From contig NZ_CP040887.1 of the NCBI RefSeq assembly GCF_006337125.1, positions 1,612,001 to 1,676,000 on the forward strand: a stretch of 64,000 nt of DNA, read 5' to 3'. The translations under genes and the position numbers were made by a program. Positions 25,078 to 33,397 of the stretch are shown here, piece after piece. The notes under the pieces were generated by a model that saw only the letters and a program-made list of their open reading frames with translations, was not told the DNA's origin and searched no databases. Position 1 is the stretch's first letter. The number at the start of each line of letters is the position of its first letter. This DNA comes from Serinicoccus chungangensis (lineage in GTDB: Bacteria; Actinomycetota; Actinomycetes; Actinomycetales; Dermatophilaceae).

Positions 25078-25988
25078 GCCGCCGGCGTCCCAGCGAGGCC
25101 GACCCCGACCCGGCCGCCTCGATGGCCCTCCTGGAGGAGGTCCTCGACCCGCCGCTCGGGCCGGGCTACTCCTCGGCGGCGCAGGACCGGGTCGCCCAGG
25201 GGCTGGCCCCCTCCTCGGGCACGCGGACCTGGCTCATGTTCGGCACCGCCGTGGCGCTGGGCCTGCTGTTCACCGTGACGGCGGCCACCCTGCGCACCCC
25301 CGACCCGGCCGAGGCGGCCGGGCGCGACCAGCTCATCGAGCGGATCGAGGCGGCCCAGGAGCTGGGCGACGAGCGCACCGAGCAGGTGGCCGGGCTGCGC
25401 GCCGACATCCGCGGCATCGAGCAGGCGGAGCTGAAGACCACCGGCAGCGGTGCCCGGCTGGCCGCCGCGGAGCTGCGCGCCGGGGGAGTCGCCCTCCAGG
25501 GGCCGGGGGTCGAGGTCACCCTGCGGGACGCCGAGCGGGCGACCGACGCCGCACCGGGGGACGAGGGCGAGCTGGAGCGGGTCACCTCGCGCGACCTGCA
25601 GCTCGTGGTCAACGGCCTGTGGGGCGCCGGCGCCGAGGCCATGGCGATCAACGACCACCGGCTCACCAGCACGTCCGCGATCCGCTTCGCCGGCCAGGCC
25701 ATCATCGTCGACTTCCGCGGCCTCACGCCGCCCTACGTCGTCCGGGCGATCGGTGACCCGCAGGCCCTCCAGGAGGAGCTGACCTCGGGGATGACCGGGG
25801 CCTACCTCCTGGAGCTGGACCGGCAGTTCGGGCTCGGCTCCGAGGTCGTCCCCCAGGACCGGGTCGTCGTCGGGCCGGGAGCACGCCTCAGCACGCGCGA
25901 GGGTCGGATCCCGACCGAGCTCGCGCCGCAGACCCCGGAGCAGGACGCCGCACCGAGCTCGACCCCCACCCGTGAGGAGCCCCGTTGA
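25074..25988 (+). CDS. DUF881 family membrane-anchored protein
   Basis: 304 residues: cytoplasmic N-terminus, one membrane helix near 52-75, a short coiled coil (RDQLIERIEAAQELGDERTE) and the DUF881 domain (LQGPGVEVTLRD, LQLVVNGLWGAGAEAMAIND). Position matches Rv1823. DUF881 proteins accompany division and cell-envelope genes in Gram-positive bacteria; their molecular role is not settled. First of a DUF881-DUF1290-DUF881 set with overlapping or abutting reading frames. Confidence 0.88.
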   Translation: MSRRRPSEADPDPAASMALLEEVLDPPLGPGYSSAAQDRVAQGLAPSSGTRTWLMFGTAVALGLLFTVTAATLRTPDPAEAAGRDQLIERIEAAQELGDERTEQVAGLRADIRGIEQAELKTTGSGARLAAAELRAGGVALQGPGVEVTLRDAERATDAAPGDEGELERVTSRDLQLVVNGLWGAGAEAMAINDHRLTSTSAIRFAGQAIIVDFRGLTPPYVVRAIGDPQALQEELTSGMTGAYLLELDRQFGLGSEVVPQDRVVVGPGARLSTREGRIPTELAPQTPEQDAAPSSTPTREEPR

Positions 25989-26317
25989 TCCCCGTCCTCG
26001 GCCTTGTGGTCGGCATCGTCCTGGGGCTGGTCGTCAGCCCCGAGGTCCCGTCCTGGCTGCAGCCCTACCTCCCCATCGCCGTCATCGCCGCGCTCGACGC
26101 GGTCTTCGGCGCGGCCCGGGCGTCGCTGGAGGGCATCTTCAACGACCGGGTCTTCGTCATCTCCTTCCTCTCCAACGTCGTCGTGGCGGCGCTCATCGTC
26201 TTCCTCGGCAACCAGCTGGGGGTGGGGGCGCAGCTGTCCACCGGGGTGGTGGTCGTCCTGGGCCTGCGGATCTTCTCCAACGTCGCCGCCATCCGACGGC
26301 ACCTGCTGGGGGCCTGA
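25985..26317 (+). CDS. sbp: DUF1290 small basic membrane protein (Sbp)
   Basis: 110 residues, three to four hydrophobic helices, with family segment YLPIAVIAALDAVFGAAR and NDRVFVISFLSN. Corresponds to Rv1824. It begins with the rare start codon TTG at 25,985, inside the stop of the preceding gene (TTGA), which fixes the start by coupling. Confidence 0.88.
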   Translation: MIPVLGLVVGIVLGLVVSPEVPSWLQPYLPIAVIAALDAVFGAARASLEGIFNDRVFVISFLSNVVVAALIVFLGNQLGVGAQLSTGVVVVLGLRIFSNVAAIRRHLLGA

Positions 26318-27151
26318 GTGGCCGAGGACCGAGGACCAGGACCCGGACCCCCGGACGAGCGCACCCCCGCGGACCGGCCCGCACGCCGGCACCTGCGGCC
26401 CCGCCGGCGCCCGCTGCCCAGCCGCGAGGAGGCGCGACGGCGGCTGCGCGCCTTCAGCCGGTTCCACCCCACGCGGGGCCAGCTCGTCGCGGCCCTGCTG
26501 ACCGCCAGCCTCGGCGTGGCGCTGGTCGCCCAGGCCCGGGTGACGGAGGAGGCCGGTCTGCAGCAGCTGCGGCAGACCGAGCTGGTCGCCCTCCTGGACG
26601 ACGTCACCACCCGCGCCCAGGAGCTGGGGGTGGAGGTGGCCGAGCTGGAGGACGACCGGTCCCGGCTGCTGGGGTCGGAGGGCGACGAGGCGGCCCGCGA
26701 GGCGGCGCGGCAGCGGCTGCAGTCCTACCAGATCCTGGCCGGCACCGTCCCGGTCGAGGGCCCCGGGATCACCGTGCTCGTGGACGACGACGCCGGGGTC
26801 ATCACGCAGACCATGCTGCTGGACGGCATCCAGGAGCTGCGCGACGCGGGTGCCGAGGCGATCCAGGTCGGCACGGTGCGGGTGGTCGCCTCCTCCTACG
26901 TGGGGACCGGTGACCAGGGCCAGGTGCTCCTCGACGGCCAGGCGCTGAGCACGCCCTACACCATCACCGCGGTGGGGGAGGCGCATACCCTCGCGGGCGC
27001 CATGGCCATCCCCGGCGGCTTCTCCGACTCCCTGCGCGGCGCCGGCGCCGACGTCACCGTGGTGGAGGCGGACACGGTGCTCATCGACGCGTTGCACGAG
27101 CCGAGCGAGCCTCGTTACGCTCAGCCTGTGCCGCCGACCCAGGACCCCTAG
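26318..27151 (+). CDS. second DUF881 family protein
   Basis: 277 residues with a basic N-terminus, a membrane helix near 50-70, a coiled coil (QLRQTELVALLDDVTTRAQE) and DUF881 (VEGPGITVLVDDDAG, ILDGIQELRDAGAEAIQVG-like). Corresponds to Rv1825. GTG 26,318 directly abuts the previous stop. Likely forms a membrane complex with the two preceding proteins. Confidence 0.86.
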   Translation: MAEDRGPGPGPPDERTPADRPARRHLRPRRRPLPSREEARRRLRAFSRFHPTRGQLVAALLTASLGVALVAQARVTEEAGLQQLRQTELVALLDDVTTRAQELGVEVAELEDDRSRLLGSEGDEAAREAARQRLQSYQILAGTVPVEGPGITVLVDDDAGVITQTMLLDGIQELRDAGAEAIQVGTVRVVASSYVGTGDQGQVLLDGQALSTPYTITAVGEAHTLAGAMAIPGGFSDSLRGAGADVTVVEADTVLIDALHEPSEPRYAQPVPPTQDP

Positions 27152-27216
27152 GTCGCCGGCAGGCCACTGCCGTCCGAGACACGTGCGGCGACCGGTACGT
27201 CCGTCCGAGGAGAGCG

Positions 27217-27606
27217 ATGAGCACCTTGCAGTACCCCGATGACCTGCGTTACACGACCGACCACGAGTGGGTCCGCGACGTGGGGGACGGGGTGGTGCGG
27301 GTCGGGATCACCGCCTACGCCCAGGACGCGCTCGGCGACGTCGTCTACGTCTCGCTGCCCTCCGTGGGTGACGACGTGGCCCCCGGGGACTCCTGCGGGG
27401 AGGTCGAGTCGACCAAGTCGGTGAGCGACATCTACGCCCCCCTGGCCGGCGAGGTCACGGCCGTCAACGAGCTCCTGGACGCCACCCCGGAGCTGGTCAA
27501 CACCGACAGCTACGGCGAGGGCTGGATGTACGAGCTCAGGCTCGCCGACTCCTCCGTCCTGGACGGGCTCATGGACGCCGAGGCCTACGAGAGCCAGCTC
27601 GACTGA
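27217..27606 (+). CDS. gcvH: glycine cleavage system H protein
   Basis: 129-residue lipoyl carrier that shuttles the aminomethyl group between GcvP, GcvT and Lpd. The lipoylated lysine sits in GEVESTKSVSDIYAP near residue 68. N-terminal YTTDHEWVRD is characteristic. It has its own GAGGAGAG ribosome site and is separated from gcvP by garA, two merR genes and a nuclease-fold gene, as in mycobacteria. gcvT is not in the window. Confidence 0.96.
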   Translation: MSTLQYPDDLRYTTDHEWVRDVGDGVVRVGITAYAQDALGDVVYVSLPSVGDDVAPGDSCGEVESTKSVSDIYAPLAGEVTAVNELLDATPELVNTDSYGEGWMYELRLADSSVLDGLMDAEAYESQLD

Positions 27607-27698
27607 GGTGTCGGGGGCCTGACGTAGAGTTGGGCCACCACCGTCGACCACCGGTCGACGGTCAGCACACCCACCCCACCGACGAGGAGGTCCGCACC

Positions 27699-28160
27699 AT
27701 GAGTGGCGACGATCGTGACCGCGAGCACCACGACCTGGGTGCCGACCCGACGACGGCGCGCCTGCCCGGTGGCGTGGACCTGCCCGCGGCGGAGTACTCC
27801 TTCGACGACGAGGCGCCCCGGCTCTCCGCCGACGACCAGCGCACGGTGGACGCGCTGCGGCCGGGCACGGCCCTGCTCATCGTGCTGCGCGGACCCAACT
27901 CCGGTGCCCGGTTCCTGCTGGACGCCGACGAGGTGAGCTCCGGGCGCCACCCGCACAGCGACATCTTCCTCGACGACGTCACCGTCTCGCGACGGCACGC
28001 GCAGTTCGTCAAGGAGCAGGACGGGTATGCCGTCCGCGACGTCGGGTCGCTCAACGGCACCTACGTCAACCGGCAGCGGATCGAGGAGATGCCGCTCAAC
28101 CAGGGCGACGAGGTGCAGATCGGCAAGTTCCGGCTGGTCTACTACCGCGGTCGGTCGTGA
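27699..28160 (+). CDS. garA: FHA-domain signalling protein GarA/OdhI
   Basis: 153 residues; an unstructured N-terminus and an FHA domain (SSGRHPHSDIFLDDVTVSRRH, then VGSLNGTYVNR). GarA/OdhI binds and inhibits 2-oxoglutarate dehydrogenase and binds glutamate dehydrogenase, depending on phosphorylation of a Thr pair in an ETTS motif by Ser/Thr kinases. Here the equivalent N-terminal position reads PTTARL (Thr18-Thr19): the Thr pair remains, but the ETTSVF context is absent. ATG 27,699 follows GAGGAGG. It overlaps the next gene by GTGA. Confidence 0.9.
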   Translation: MSGDDRDREHHDLGADPTTARLPGGVDLPAAEYSFDDEAPRLSADDQRTVDALRPGTALLIVLRGPNSGARFLLDADEVSSGRHPHSDIFLDDVTVSRRHAQFVKEQDGYAVRDVGSLNGTYVNRQRIEEMPLNQGDEVQIGKFRLVYYRGRS

Positions 28161-28936
28161 GCTCACCGGCCCACGACGAGGTTCCCGCCGGGCCGGCGAG
28201 GGGGGTCTCCATCGGAGCCGTGCTCAAGCAGCTGCACGGCGACTTCCCCGACCTCACCGACTCCAAGATCCGCTACCTCGAGCAGGAGGGGCTCATCAGC
28301 CCCGAGCGCCGCGCCTCTGGCTACCGGCACTTCACCGAGGCCGACATCGCCCGCCTGCGCTTCGTCCTCACCGCCCAGCGCGACCGGTTCTGGCCGCTCA
28401 AGGTCATCAAGGACGCCCTCGACCGGCTCGACCGCGGGCTGGACGTGCCGGGCCTGACCACCTCCGCGCCGCAGGCGACCCCGACCGCCCCCGCGCCGGC
28501 ACCGCCCGCCGAGACCTCGACCGAGGCCCCGGTGGCGGACCTGAGCGCCAGCGCGCTGCGTCGGCGACGGGCCGTCCGCCTCTCCCCGCCGGAGCTGCGC
28601 GAGCGCACCGGCCTCGACGCCGCGGCCTACGCCCAGCTCAAGGCCTTCGGGCTGCTGCGCACCGACGCGGGGGGCAAGCACCAGGCCGACGACGTCGACG
28701 TGGCCGAGGCCGCGGTGGCGCTGTCGCGCTACGGGCTGGAGGCCCGGCACCTGCGGCTGTTCCGGGTGGCGGCGGACCGCGAGATCGGTCTGACCCAGCA
28801 GCTCCTCGAGCCGCTGCGCCGTCGGCGCGCCCGCGGCGCCTCCGGCCCGGACCCGGCCGACCGGGAGGCCGAGCTGCTGGCGCACACGCTGTCGTTGCAC
28901 GTCGCGCTCGTGCGCTCCGGGCTCGCCCAGCGCTGA
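28157..28936 (+). CDS. ftsR: MerR-family regulator, FtsR-like (Rv1828 type)
   Basis: 259 residues. An N-terminal MerR winged helix (SIGAVLKQLHGDFPDLTDSKIRYLEQEG) is followed by an Ala/Pro-rich linker near 95-125 and a C-terminal domain with a second DNA-binding-like segment (LSPPELRERTGLDAAAYAQLKAFG). Corynebacterial FtsR activates ftsZ. Order and domain layout match Rv1828. GTG 28,157 is coupled to garA. Confidence 0.86.
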   Translation: MSSPAHDEVPAGPARGVSIGAVLKQLHGDFPDLTDSKIRYLEQEGLISPERRASGYRHFTEADIARLRFVLTAQRDRFWPLKVIKDALDRLDRGLDVPGLTTSAPQATPTAPAPAPPAETSTEAPVADLSASALRRRRAVRLSPPELRERTGLDAAAYAQLKAFGLLRTDAGGKHQADDVDVAEAAVALSRYGLEARHLRLFRVAADREIGLTQQLLEPLRRRRARGASGPDPADREAELLAHTLSLHVALVRSGLAQR

Positions 28937-28998
28937 GCGGAGGCCCCCACGCGACCTCCGGCCCGGCGCGCGCGGGCCGGGAGCGGTACCGTGGCGGG

Positions 28999-29496
28999 GT
29001 GAGAGAGCTCGACGTGCTCGGTGTCCGGGTCGAGATGCCGAACAACAGCCCCATCGTCCTGCTGCGCGAACGCGACGGGCAGCGCTACGTCCCCATCTGG
29101 ATCGGGGCCCCGGAGGCCACCGCGATCGCCTACGCCCAGCAGGGGGTGGAGCCGCCGCGACCCCTGACCCACGACCTCATGGTCACCATGATCGGGGCGC
29201 TGGGGCGGACGCTGGAGGAGGTCCGCATCACCGGGCTCCAGGAGGGCATCTTCCACGCCGAGCTGCACTTCGACGGCGGGACCGTCCTGTCGGCCCGTCC
29301 CTCGGACGCCATCGCGCTGGCGCTGCGGTCGGCCACCCCGATCCGCACCACGGAGGAGCTGCTCGACGACGTCGGCGTGACCATGGCGGTCGAGGAGGAG
29401 GACGAGGTCGAGCGCTTCCGCGAGTTCCTCGACGAGGTGTCCGCGGAGGACTTCGAGTCGCCCGGGGAGCCCGGCACCGACGAGGACCGGCCCTGA
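28999..29496 (+). CDS. DUF151 bifunctional nuclease-fold protein
   Basis: 165 residues of the DUF151/BFN family: NNSPIVLLRERDGQRYVPIWIG near residue 16, LHFDGGTVLSARPSDAIALA near 92. Corresponds to Rv1829. Plant homologues have nuclease activity; the bacterial role is unclear. Leaderless start: TACCGT at 28,987-28,992 ends six bases before GTG. Confidence 0.88.
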   Translation: MRELDVLGVRVEMPNNSPIVLLRERDGQRYVPIWIGAPEATAIAYAQQGVEPPRPLTHDLMVTMIGALGRTLEEVRITGLQEGIFHAELHFDGGTVLSARPSDAIALALRSATPIRTTEELLDDVGVTMAVEEEDEVERFREFLDEVSAEDFESPGEPGTDEDRP

Positions 29497-29544
29497 TGTC
29501 ACGGCGTGGCGTCGTTGACCAGGGGTGCCCCTGCGCATACCGTC

Positions 29545-29589
29545 GACTCGTGCCCACGCGGCACCTCAGTCACACGAGTCACACGAGTC
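29545..29589 (+). promoter_or_regulatory. three GACTCGTG half-sites upstream of second merR gene
   Basis: GACTCGTG at 29,545-29,552 is inverted relative to two CACGAGTC copies at 29,573-29,580 and 29,582-29,589, which lie in a TCACACGAG direct repeat. The cluster ends 20 bases before GTG 29,609, suggesting an autoregulatory operator. Confidence 0.5.
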
Positions 29590-29608
29590 ATAACTGCGAG
29601 GAGGACCG

Positions 29609-30202
29609 GTGAACGTTGGAGCAGACGCACCGGGCGGGTCGAGCGGACGCCCGATGGACCAGCCGGCCGCCTCGCAGGGGCTGCTGTTCACCGAGGACAC
29701 CGCCGCGCTGGACGACGGCATCGGCTACCGCGGCCCCACGGTCTGCGGCGCGGCCGGGGTGACCTACCGCCAGCTCGACTACTGGGCCCGCACCGGGCTC
29801 CTGGAGCCTTCGGTGCGCAACCCCTCCGGGTCCGGCACGCAGCGGCTCTACAGCTTCCGCGACATCCTCGTGCTCAAGATCATCAAGCGGCTGCTCGACA
29901 CCGGGGTCTCGCTGCAGCAGATCCGGGTGGCGGTGACCGCCCTGCGCGAGCGCGGCGTCCAGGACCTGGCCCACATCACGCTGATGAGCGACGGGGCGAG
30001 CGTCTACGAGTGCACCAGCGACGACGAGGTCATCGACCTCGTGCGCGGGGGACAGGGCGTCTTCGGCATCGCGGTCGGCAGCGTGTGGCGCGAGGTCGAG
30101 GGCCAGCTCGCGCAGCTGCCCAGCGAGCGCGCCGACGCCCCGCTCGGCGAGCACCCGGCGGACGAGCTGTCCGCCCGGCGCCGGGCCCGCAAGACCTCCT
30201 GA
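29609..30202 (+). CDS. MerR-family regulator (Rv1830/ResR/McdR type)
   Basis: 197 residues: disordered start, then a MerR domain (GPTVCGAAGVTYRQLDYWARTG, NPSGSGTQRLYSFRDILVLK) and a C-terminal part (VYECTSDDEVIDLVRGGQGVFGIAVG). In mycobacteria the homologue controls cell-division timing genes. GAGGAGG precedes GTG 29,609. Two MerR genes flanking the DUF151 gene reproduce the Rv1828-Rv1830 order. Confidence 0.88.
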   Translation: MNVGADAPGGSSGRPMDQPAASQGLLFTEDTAALDDGIGYRGPTVCGAAGVTYRQLDYWARTGLLEPSVRNPSGSGTQRLYSFRDILVLKIIKRLLDTGVSLQQIRVAVTALRERGVQDLAHITLMSDGASVYECTSDDEVIDLVRGGQGVFGIAVGSVWREVEGQLAQLPSERADAPLGEHPADELSARRRARKTS

Positions 30203-30244
30203 CCCACCGGCTCCGCCGGGGCGTCGACCCCGCGGCACCGGTGC

Positions 30245-30250
30245 TAGATT
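30245..30250 (+). promoter_or_regulatory. -10 hexamer for the glycine riboswitch transcript
   Basis: TAGATT about 18 bases upstream of the aptamer's first helix, consistent with transcription starting near 30,257. Confidence 0.55.
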
Positions 30251-30267
30251 GAGCACGCCGACGACGT

Positions 30268-30400
30268 CGCGTGGGAGAGTCCTCTCCGCACAGCGGTGAG
30301 GCGCCGAAGGGGCATACTCCCCACCAAGCTCTCAGGCGCCCGGGACCACGCGGAGCAGGCAACTCTGGAACGTCCCGTGCACGGGGCCGGCAGAGGGGGA
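30268..30400 (+). ncRNA. glycine riboswitch (gcvT motif) in the gcvP leader
   Basis: The conserved aptamer core is clear: GGGAGAGT, then GCGCCGAAGGGGCATACTCC, then AGCTCTCAGGCGCC. Outer helix P1 pairs CGCGTGG (30,268-30,274) with CCACGCG (30,346-30,352). A second full aptamer is not obvious; the following AGGCAACTCTGGAAC may be the remnant (ghost aptamer) seen in single-aptamer types. It should raise gcvP expression when glycine is abundant. Confidence 0.93.
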
Positions 30401-30439
30401 GGTGCCAGCGCAGGCCCGTCCCGAAGGAGCCGTCCGTCC

Positions 30440-33346
30440 ATGAGCCACCACTCACCCGACTTCGTCGCCCGTCACGTCGGCCCCCGCCCCGACGACGTCG
30501 ACCGCATGCTCGAGGTCGTCGGCTACGACAGCCTCGAGGCCCTGGTCGAGGCGGCCACCCCCGAGGGCATCCGCGGGGCGGCGCCGCTGGCGATCGAGGC
30601 CGCGGCCAGCGAGCAGGCGGTCATCGCCGAGCTCCGCGAGCTCGCCAGCCGCAACAGCGTCGTCACCCCGATGATCGGCCTGGGCTACTACGGCACCCAG
30701 ACCCCGCCGGTGGTCCTGCGCAACATCCTGGAGAACCCGGCCTGGTACACCGCCTACACGCCCTACCAGCCGGAGATCTCGCAGGGCCGCCTCGAGGCCC
30801 TGCTCAACTTCCAGACCGTCGTCACCGACCTCACCGGGCTGGCGGTGGCCGGCGCGTCCATGCTCGACGAGGGCACGGCGGCCGCGGAGGCGATGGCGCT
30901 CATGCGACGCTCCAGCAAGGTGGCCCAGGACGCCGTGCTGCTGCTCGACGAGCACGTCTTCCCGCAGACCGAGGCCGTCGTCCGGGCCCGGGCGCAGGCC
31001 ATCGGCTGGCAGGTCGTCACGGCCGACGTCAGCGGCGTCTCCGACGCCGACGGCCTGCGCGCCGCGGCGGGGGACCAGGAGGTCTTCGGGGTGCTCGTCC
31101 AGTACCCGGGGGCCGACGGCCAGGTCCGCGACGTCACCGCCCTCAGCGCCGCGGCCCACGAGGCCGGTGCCCTCGTCACCGCCGCCGCGGACCTGCTCGC
31201 GCTCACCCTGCTCGCGCCGCCGTCGCGGTGGGGTGCCGACGTCGCCGTCGGCAGCACCCAGCGCCTCGGGGTGCCGCTCGGCTTCGGCGGCCCGCACGCG
31301 GGCTACCTCGCCGTCCGCGAAGGCCTGGAGCGCACCCTGCCCGGGCGCCTCGTCGGCGTGTCGAAGGACGTCGACGGCAAGCAGGCCTACCGGCTGGCGC
31401 TGCAGACGCGCGAGCAGCACATCCGGCGGGAGAAGGCGACGTCCAACATCTGCACGGCGCAGGTCCTGCTCGCCGTCATGGCGTCGATGTATGCCGTGTG
31501 GCACGGCCCCGAGGGGCTGCGCCGGATCGCGCGGCGGGTGCACGGCCAGGCCGCGGCCCTCGCCGAGGTGCTCACCGGGGCCGGCCTCGAGCTCGCCGGG
31601 GACCGCTTCTTCGACACCCTGCAGGTGCGCGTCCCGGGGCGGGCGGGCGAGGTGCTCGCGGCCGCGCTCGAGCGCGGCATCAACCTGTGGCGGGTCGACG
31701 ACGACACGGTGCTGCTGTCCGTCGACGAGCTGACGACCACGGCGGACCTGCGGGCCGTCGCGGAGGCGTTCGGCGCGGACCCGGACGGGCTGCCCTCCGG
31801 CGACGGCACCGAGGAGGGGAGCTCCGGGGAGGACCTCCCCGCGCTGTTCGGCGACCTCTCCCGCGCCGGGGACGAGGCATACCTCACCCACCCGGTGTTC
31901 TCCAGCCACCGCAGCGAGACCGCCATGCTGCGCTACCTGCGCACGCTCTCCGACAAGGACTACGCGCTGGACCGGGGCATGATCCCGCTGGGCTCGTGCA
32001 CCATGAAGCTCAACCCGACGACGGCCATGGAGTCGGTGACCTGGCCGGAGTTCGGGTCGATCCACCCCTTCGCGCCGGCCGACCAGAGCGAGGGCTACCG
32101 CGAGCTCATCGCCCAGCTGTGCGGCTGGCTGGAGGAGATCACCGGCTACGACCGGGTGTCCCTGCAGCCGAACGCCGGCGCGCAGGGCGAGTTCGCCGGG
32201 CTCCTCGCCATCCGGCAGTACCACCTGGCCCGCGGCGACGACCAGCGGACCGTCTGCCTCATCCCGGCCAGCGCGCACGGCACCAACGCCGCGAGCGCGG
32301 TGATGGCGGGCCTCAAGGTCGTCGTGGTGAAGAGCACCGGGACCGGGGAGGTCGACCTCGAGGACCTGCGCGCCAAGATCGACACGCACCGTGAGCAGCT
32401 GGCCGCGATCATGGTGACCTACCCGTCGACGCACGGGGTCTACGAGGACACCATCACCGAGCTCTGCGAGCTGGTGCACGAGGCCGGTGGCCAGGTCTAC
32501 GTCGACGGCGCCAACCTCAACGCCCTCCTCGGGATCGCCAAGCCCGGGGAGTTCGGCGGCGACGTCAGCCACCTCAACCTGCACAAGACCTTCACCATCC
32601 CGCACGGCGGCGGCGGCCCCGGCGTCGGCCCGGTCGCCGTGCGCGAGCACCTCGCGCCGTACCTGCCCAACCACCCCTTCGACGAGCAGGCCGGACCGCA
32701 GAGTGGCCCCGGACCGATCTCGGCGGCCCCCTTCGGCTCGGCCGGCATCCTGCAGATCCCGTGGGCCTACATCCGGCTCATGGGCGGGGAGGGGCTCACC
32801 CGCTCCGGGCAGGTCGCGGTGCTGTCGGCCAACTACGTGGCCCGCCGGCTGCACGAGCACTTCCCGGTGCTCTACACCGGCGACCACGGGCTGGTGGCGC
32901 ACGAGTGCATCCTCGACCTGCGCGGCCTGACCAAGACCACCGGGGTGAGCGTCGACGACGTCGCCAAGCGGCTCATCGACTACGGCTTCCACGCCCCGAC
33001 GATGTCCTTCCCGGTGGCGGGCACCCTCATGGTCGAGCCGACCGAGTCCGAGGACCTCACCGAGATCGACCGCTTCATCGACGCGATGATCGCCATCCGC
33101 GCGGAGATGGACGAGGCGGCGCAGGCCGAGGGCGGCGTCGAGGCCAGCGCGCTGCGCGGGGCCCCGCACACCGCGCTGTCCCTGGCGGGGGAGTGGGACG
33201 CGTCCTACGACCGGATGCACGCGGCCTACCCCCCTGGCGTCGACCCCGACCGGAAGTACTGGCCGCCGGTGCGCCGCATCGACGGCGTCTTCGGCGACCG
33301 CAACCTCGTCTGCTCCTGCCCCCCGCCGGAGCACTTCGAGTCCTGA
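30440..33346 (+). CDS. gcvP: glycine dehydrogenase (decarboxylating), P protein
   Basis: 968-residue fused two-domain P protein that decarboxylates glycine and loads the aminomethyl group onto GcvH. Start region [20 protein letters not shown] is typical; [18 protein letters not shown] [14 protein letters not shown] follows. The PLP lysine lies in [19 protein letters not shown] in the C-terminal half. ATG 30,440 has GAAGGAG upstream and lies directly downstream of the glycine riboswitch. Orthologue of Rv1832, closing the syntenic block. Confidence 0.97.
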   Translation: MSHHSPDFVARHVGPRPDDVDRMLEVVGYDSLEALVEAATPEGIRGAAPLAIEAAASEQAVIAELRELASRNSVVTPMIGLGYYGTQTPPVVLRNILENPAWYTAYTPYQPEISQGRLEALLNFQTVVTDLTGLAVAGASMLDEGTAAAEAMALMRRSSKVAQDAVLLLDEHVFPQTEAVVRARAQAIGWQVVTADVSGVSDADGLRAAAGDQEVFGVLVQYPGADGQVRDVTALSAAAHEAGALVTAAADLLALTLLAPPSRWGADVAVGSTQRLGVPLGFGGPHAGYLAVREGLERTLPGRLVGVSKDVDGKQAYRLALQTREQHIRREKATSNICTAQVLLAVMASMYAVWHGPEGLRRIARRVHGQAAALAEVLTGAGLELAGDRFFDTLQVRVPGRAGEVLAAALERGINLWRVDDDTVLLSVDELTTTADLRAVAEAFGADPDGLPSGDGTEEGSSGEDLPALFGDLSRAGDEAYLTHPVFSSHRSETAMLRYLRTLSDKDYALDRGMIPLGSCTMKLNPTTAMESVTWPEFGSIHPFAPADQSEGYRELIAQLCGWLEEITGYDRVSLQPNAGAQGEFAGLLAIRQYHLARGDDQRTVCLIPASAHGTNAASAVMAGLKVVVVKSTGTGEVDLEDLRAKIDTHREQLAAIMVTYPSTHGVYEDTITELCELVHEAGGQVYVDGANLNALLGIAKPGEFGGDVSHLNLHKTFTIPHGGGGPGVGPVAVREHLAPYLPNHPFDEQAGPQSGPGPISAAPFGSAGILQIPWAYIRLMGGEGLTRSGQVAVLSANYVARRLHEHFPVLYTGDHGLVAHECILDLRGLTKTTGVSVDDVAKRLIDYGFHAPTMSFPVAGTLMVEPTESEDLTEIDRFIDAMIAIRAEMDEAAQAEGGVEASALRGAPHTALSLAGEWDASYDRMHAAYPPGVDPDRKYWPPVRRIDGVFGDRNLVCSCPPPEHFES

Positions 33347-33397
33347 CGCCCTCGATGGTGGTGGTCATGCACGTCACAGTGTGTGAGGATTCAGCGC

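Noticed and set aside
30353..30439. Second full glycine aptamer
   Set aside because: The conserved GCCGAAGG and CTCTCAGG blocks occur only once; the downstream part is at best a remnant.
30452..33334. 960-codon antisense frame over gcvP
   Set aside because: Mirror frame of a well-conserved gene; no protein-like motifs.
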